Shown here: positions 41,479-46,432 of the stretch, piece by piece
Numbering within the stretch: the stretch's first letter is position 1
Layout: each line of letters begins with the position of its first letter
Source: CAYGDP01 sp964348665
GTDB lineage: Bacteria; Verrucomicrobiota; Verrucomicrobiia; Palsa-1439; CAYGDP01
Direction: 5' to 3'
Assembly (NCBI GenBank): GCA_964348665.1
Contig: CAYGDP010000029.1
Coordinates: 1 to 46,432, forward strand
DNA length: 46,432 nt
Made by a program: the position numbers and the translations under genes
The notes under the pieces: model-generated
Told to the model about the DNA's origin: nothing
Databases searched by the model: none
What the model saw: only the letters and a program-made list of their open reading frames with translations

Positions 41479-42042
41479 ATGGCAGCTGACGATATTTTGT
41501 TGGAGATGGAAGAGAAGATGATGAAATCGGTGGAAGTGGTGAGCGATGAGTTCTCCAAAATCCGCACCGGACGCGCCGCGCCTGCGCTGGTAGAAAATCT
41601 CGCCGTCGAATGTTACGGCGGCACAACGATGCGGTTGCGGGAAGTGGCGGGCATCACCGCGCCGGAACCGCGATTGATCGTCGTGCAACCTTGGGACGCC
41701 GGTGTGGTAAAGGACGTGGAAAAGGCGATCATGAAGTCTGACCTGGGCCTGACGCCGCGAACCGATGGCAAAATCATTCGCATTCCCATTCCGGAATTGA
41801 GCGAAGATCGCCGTCGTGAATTGGCCAAGGTGGTCAAAAAAATGTCCGAGGACGGTCGCGTCGCCATCCGGAGCGAGCGGCGCGAAGCGAATGACGCCCT
41901 CAAAAAGCTCCAAAAAACCGGGGGCATCAGTGAGGATGAACTCAAAGTCCGCGAAAAAGAAGTGCAGGCCAAGCACGACGAGTACATCGCCGAGATTGAC
42001 AAACTGTTGGTGCATAAAGAAAAAGAGCTGACCAGCGTCTAG
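41479..42042 (+). CDS. frr: Ribosome recycling factor
   Basis: A 187-residue protein. Seen: MEEKMMKSVEVVSDEFSKIR, RTGRAAPALVENLAVECYGG, the conserved PWDAGVVKDVEKAIMKSDLG, IRIPIPELSEDRRRELAKVV and the basic VAIRSERREANDALKKL. Together with EF-G it splits post-termination ribosomes in the cytosol. Length is normal for the family. pyrH and tsf, frequent neighbours elsewhere, are absent here. The gene has its own candidate promoter with almost no leader, and no Shine-Dalgarno is visible, consistent with leaderless translation. Confidence 0.97.
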   Translation: MAADDILLEMEEKMMKSVEVVSDEFSKIRTGRAAPALVENLAVECYGGTTMRLREVAGITAPEPRLIVVQPWDAGVVKDVEKAIMKSDLGLTPRTDGKIIRIPIPELSEDRRRELAKVVKKMSEDGRVAIRSERREANDALKKLQKTGGISEDELKVREKEVQAKHDEYIAEIDKLLVHKEKELTSV

Positions 42043-42066
42043 CGACTCCAGAGGGCGGCGCGAGAA

Positions 42067-42231
42067 GTGTTTCATCACGGATTTCCCTTGGCCGATTGGT
42101 CAATTGAACCGGGCAAGCCCACACGCAGAGATTTGAACCAACGCGGGATGAAACGGTTTGAGGATTTCCAAATTCCTTCCGGTACGCACTATCCGCTGCG
42201 CAAGCCTAACAGTCGTCCGTTGCCGCGATAA
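42067..42231 (+). CDS. Small hypothetical ORF downstream of frr
   Basis: A 54-codon frame from a GTG, reading HHGFPLADWSIEPGKPTRRD then LNQRGMKRFEDFQIPSGTHY and ending PLPR. Composition is basic and Pro-rich, with no hydrophobic segment. It lies between convergent frr and clpC, in the frr frame after its stop, with no convincing Shine-Dalgarno. It may be a real small protein, the tail of a decayed gene or chance. I recognise no family. Confidence 0.3.
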   Translation: MFHHGFPLADWSIEPGKPTRRDLNQRGMKRFEDFQIPSGTHYPLRKPNSRPLPR

Positions 42232-42263
42232 CAGCCAGAAACCGTAGGACTGGCTGATTTAGC

Positions 42264-44765
<2,502 letters not shown>

Positions 44766-44783
44766 ATCCGTCTCTCGCGTCGT

Positions 44784-44812
44784 AACGTATCGCAGCTTGC
44801 CCGATTGTGCAA
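44784..44812 (-). promoter_or_regulatory. Candidate clpC promoter with overlapping palindrome
   Basis: On the minus strand: TTGCAC (44812-44807), a 17-bp spacer and TACGTT (44789-44784), 18 bp before the ATG. An inverted repeat GCTTGC-N8-GCAAGC (44795-44814) overlaps the -35 and spacer and could be an operator. It is neither CIRCE nor a CtsR heptad. Confidence 0.4.
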
Positions 44813-44888
44813 GCGGGGAATCAAGGATTGATGAGCATTCCCTTGGGGAGAAGCTTTCCGTGCTTCTTCAGCCGTTTCTGGTCACCGA

Positions 44889-45524
44889 TTACGATTCATC
44901 TTTAATGCCATTGGGATTTTTAATATTTGCTGTACCCCCCGCAGCGTCAACCCAACGGATTCGCAGCGTCGTTCCCGCGTTGAATTCTCCGTGGCCGTCC
45001 ACGAAAACAACATTCCCACCCTTTGTATTCCACAGTTTTCCCTGTTGGGTGTGTAAACGCCCTGCCTGTTCACAAGCGGTTACATGGCGAAACTGCTCCG
45101 TTTTAAGAATGTTCGCCTTCGACGGATCTTTGATGATATCACCGGCCAACGGCGAGTCTGACAAGGTTAATACCCGAAATCCAGCGGTGTATGCGTAGCT
45201 GTTGACTTTTGGCCTGTTGAATGCAGCATGGGTCATCGCCTCGGCGGCACTCACGCAAGGATCGCTTGGGCACTTGAACGGTCGTGTTGTGGTCATATAG
45301 TTCGGCATGAGAAGGTAAAACGACTGGTTGGAATCGGTAAGCTTGCCGCTAAAAGCGGGGAGGTAACCGTTGTTATCTTGTGAGTACAGGTGGCAAGCGA
45401 GCGCAACCTGCTTAAGGTTGCTCAAGCAGCTTGCGTTGCGAGCCGTTCCCCTACTTCCTTGAAATGCGGGAAGAATTGTTACGGCTAGCACAAACAGTAA
45501 AAACATGACGACTATGATGCGCAT
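44889..45524 (-). CDS. Pseudopilin-like protein without canonical prepilin peptide
   Basis: About 211 residues from the ATG at 45524 (a GGAA lies 7 nt before it); an upstream GTG at 45587 is possible but adds a non-conserved leader. A hydrophobic helix (RIIVVMFLLFVLAVTILPAF) is followed by SCLSNLKQVALACHLYSQDNN, the hallmark region of PVC pseudopilin-like proteins. The C-terminus has GGNVVFVDGHGEF, the H-x-DG-like signature. The usual FTLIELLVVIAII cleavage motif is missing, so it is probably membrane-anchored without prepilin-peptidase processing. It sits between mcsB and clpC on the same strand, interrupting that stress module; no link in function is evident. Confidence 0.75.
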   Translation of the reverse strand: MRIIVVMFLLFVLAVTILPAFQGSRGTARNASCLSNLKQVALACHLYSQDNNGYLPAFSGKLTDSNQSFYLLMPNYMTTTRPFKCPSDPCVSAAEAMTHAAFNRPKVNSYAYTAGFRVLTLSDSPLAGDIIKDPSKANILKTEQFRHVTACEQAGRLHTQQGKLWNTKGGNVVFVDGHGEFNAGTTLRIRWVDAAGGTANIKNPNGIKDES

Positions 45525-45633
45525 CAACAATTCCGACTTCCCATTCCAATCTTGTCGATTGTGATTCACAGCCAAACAATAGCACACAAGCTATAATATT
45601 GTAGGCGTCCGTTGGATGGGGTTCCGATTGCGA

Positions 45634-46432
45634 TTATACCTTGCCATCCGGCAATTTTGGCTTGGACAGTGCGCGGAGGCGTTCGCGAATGAGGTCGGCG
45701 CGGAACAGATCGCGTTGTTCGGCGGAGAGTTTTTGGTCCACCATCTTTTGAAGGTGGGCGGGCTGGCTGATGACATAAAGTTCATGCACCATCGCGGGGT
45801 TGGCGTCGCCAAAGAGTCCCAGATCAATCCCGAGGAGGAGTAGCGAGAGAAGATTGAGGGTTTCCTTCGAGCTGATGATGTGGGCGTTGGTGAGGATTCC
45901 GTAGGCGCGACCGCATTGGTCGGCCAACAGTCGGGCGCGTTTTTCCATGAGCGCGGCACGGGCGTTTTCTTCGTGCTCAACCATTTGGTTGACGACTTTA
46001 TTGAGACGATCAAGGATGTCGGCCTCGCGCTCACCGATGGTGGTTTGGTTGGAAATCTGAAAGAGGTTGCCGTGAGTCTCGGTGCCTTCGCCATAGAGGC
46101 CGCGGACGTTGAGGTTGAGTTTCGTGACGGCCTGTACGATTTGCCCCATTTGCTCCGCGATGACCAACGCGGGAAGATGAAGCATGGCGCTACCGCGTAG
46201 TCCGGTGCCAACGTTGGTCGGGCAAGCCGTCAGATAACCGAGTTTTCCGGAAAAGGCATAGTCGAGTTTTGCTTCCAGTTCGGTATCCACGCGGTCGAGC
46301 GTTTTCCAGGCGTCTTTGAGTTGAAGCCCGCCACGGAGCGATTGCATCCGCAAGTGATCTTCCTCGTTGATCATGACACTCAACGTTTGCGTGCCATTGA
46401 TGGCGATCCCGCTGCCCGCGCCGCGCGCGGCG
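45634..46432 (-). CDS. mcsB: Protein arginine kinase McsB (3' part, runs off the window)
   Basis: The gene enters from the right edge; about 265 C-terminal residues are present, beginning within AGSGIAINGTQTLSVMINEE. Seen: the NEEDHLRMQSL acidic motif and LGYLTACPTNVGTGLRGSAM, the catalytic Cys block of phosphagen/arginine kinases, plus TIGEREADIL and the C-terminal helical domain with MVDQKLSAEQRDLFRADLIR. McsB phosphorylates arginine residues and in Bacillus marks proteins for ClpC-ClpP. The in-frame reading upstream of 46383 is clearly McsB-like, so the start codon lies outside the window. mcsA or ctsR would also be outside if present. Confidence 0.95.
   Translation of the reverse strand, partial: AARGAGSGIAINGTQTLSVMINEEDHLRMQSLRGGLQLKDAWKTLDRVDTELEAKLDYAFSGKLGYLTACPTNVGTGLRGSAMLHLPALVIAEQMGQIVQAVTKLNLNVRGLYGEGTETHGNLFQISNQTTIGEREADILDRLNKVVNQMVEHEENARAALMEKRARLLADQCGRAYGILTNAHIISSKETLNLLSLLLLGIDLGLFGDANPAMVHELYVISQPAHLQKMVDQKLSAEQRDLFRADLIRERLRALSKPKLPDGKV

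Noticed and set aside
44766..44830. CIRCE or CtsR operator upstream of clpC
   Set aside because: No TTAGCACTC-N9-GAGTGCTAA and no tandem GGTCAAA heptads are present; only an unrelated GCTTGC palindrome.

Overview
The window looks like chromosomal DNA of a PVC-group bacterium, most likely Verrucomicrobiota of the Pedosphaera/Limisphaerales type. This is inferred from gene content and was not checked against any database. The clues are: a long dehydrogenase-like/HEAT/cytochrome c protein of the kind typical of Verrucomicrobiota and Planctomycetota (36797-39913); two pseudopilin-like proteins ending in an H-x-DG motif; a McsB/ClpC pair outside Firmicutes; a giant extracellular protein opening with a YAEPLEQRV motif; WaaP-type LPS kinases; and short repeated 'word' sequences between and inside genes.

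Layout. (1) 1-14214, minus strand: a polymorphic-toxin-like Rhs locus. A 3735-residue Rhs protein carries Calx-beta, peroxidase, FG-GAP and YD-repeat blocks and a variable C-terminal tip. An ankyrin protein 2 nt downstream is a candidate immunity protein. It is followed by a second, N-terminally truncated Rhs core with a different tip (an orphan module), overlapping by ATGA. (2) 14866-17284, minus: three WaaP/Kdo-kinase-like genes joined by ATGA overlaps. (3) 17436-22996, plus: valS, a pseudopilin-like gene, an unknown membrane protein, then rplM-rpsI with a good promoter and terminator. (4) 23065-27680, plus: argC-argJ-argB-argD, followed by a gamma-glutamyltransferase-like gene and a Tat-exported phosphoesterase. 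(5) 30440-33283: an exported ankyrin protein, then a DppA-like M55 peptidase and an exported protein with a CcmH-like C-terminus on the minus strand. (6) 33368-41427, plus: an exported xylose-isomerase-like TIM barrel, a uronate-dehydrogenase-like SDR, a galactonate-dehydratase-like enolase-superfamily enzyme, the large cytochrome c protein and a dimethylformamidase-like Tat lipoprotein. This looks like a sugar-acid or polysaccharide-derivative catabolic neighbourhood. (7) 41479-46432: frr (plus), then clpC, a pseudopilin-like gene and the 3' part of mcsB (minus).

The two most unusual observations are these. First, the heme-peroxidase domain inside the giant Rhs protein appears circularly permuted: the distal-His segment lies after the body carrying the catalytic Arg and proximal His. 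Second, short dispersed repeats and palindromes occur in frame inside housekeeping genes (valS twice in two different reading frames, argJ next to its self-cleavage site, argD, a phosphoesterase and the Rhs gene). This suggests DNA-level insertion of small repeats that tolerate being translated. No tRNA, rRNA, CRISPR array or canonical IS element was recognised.
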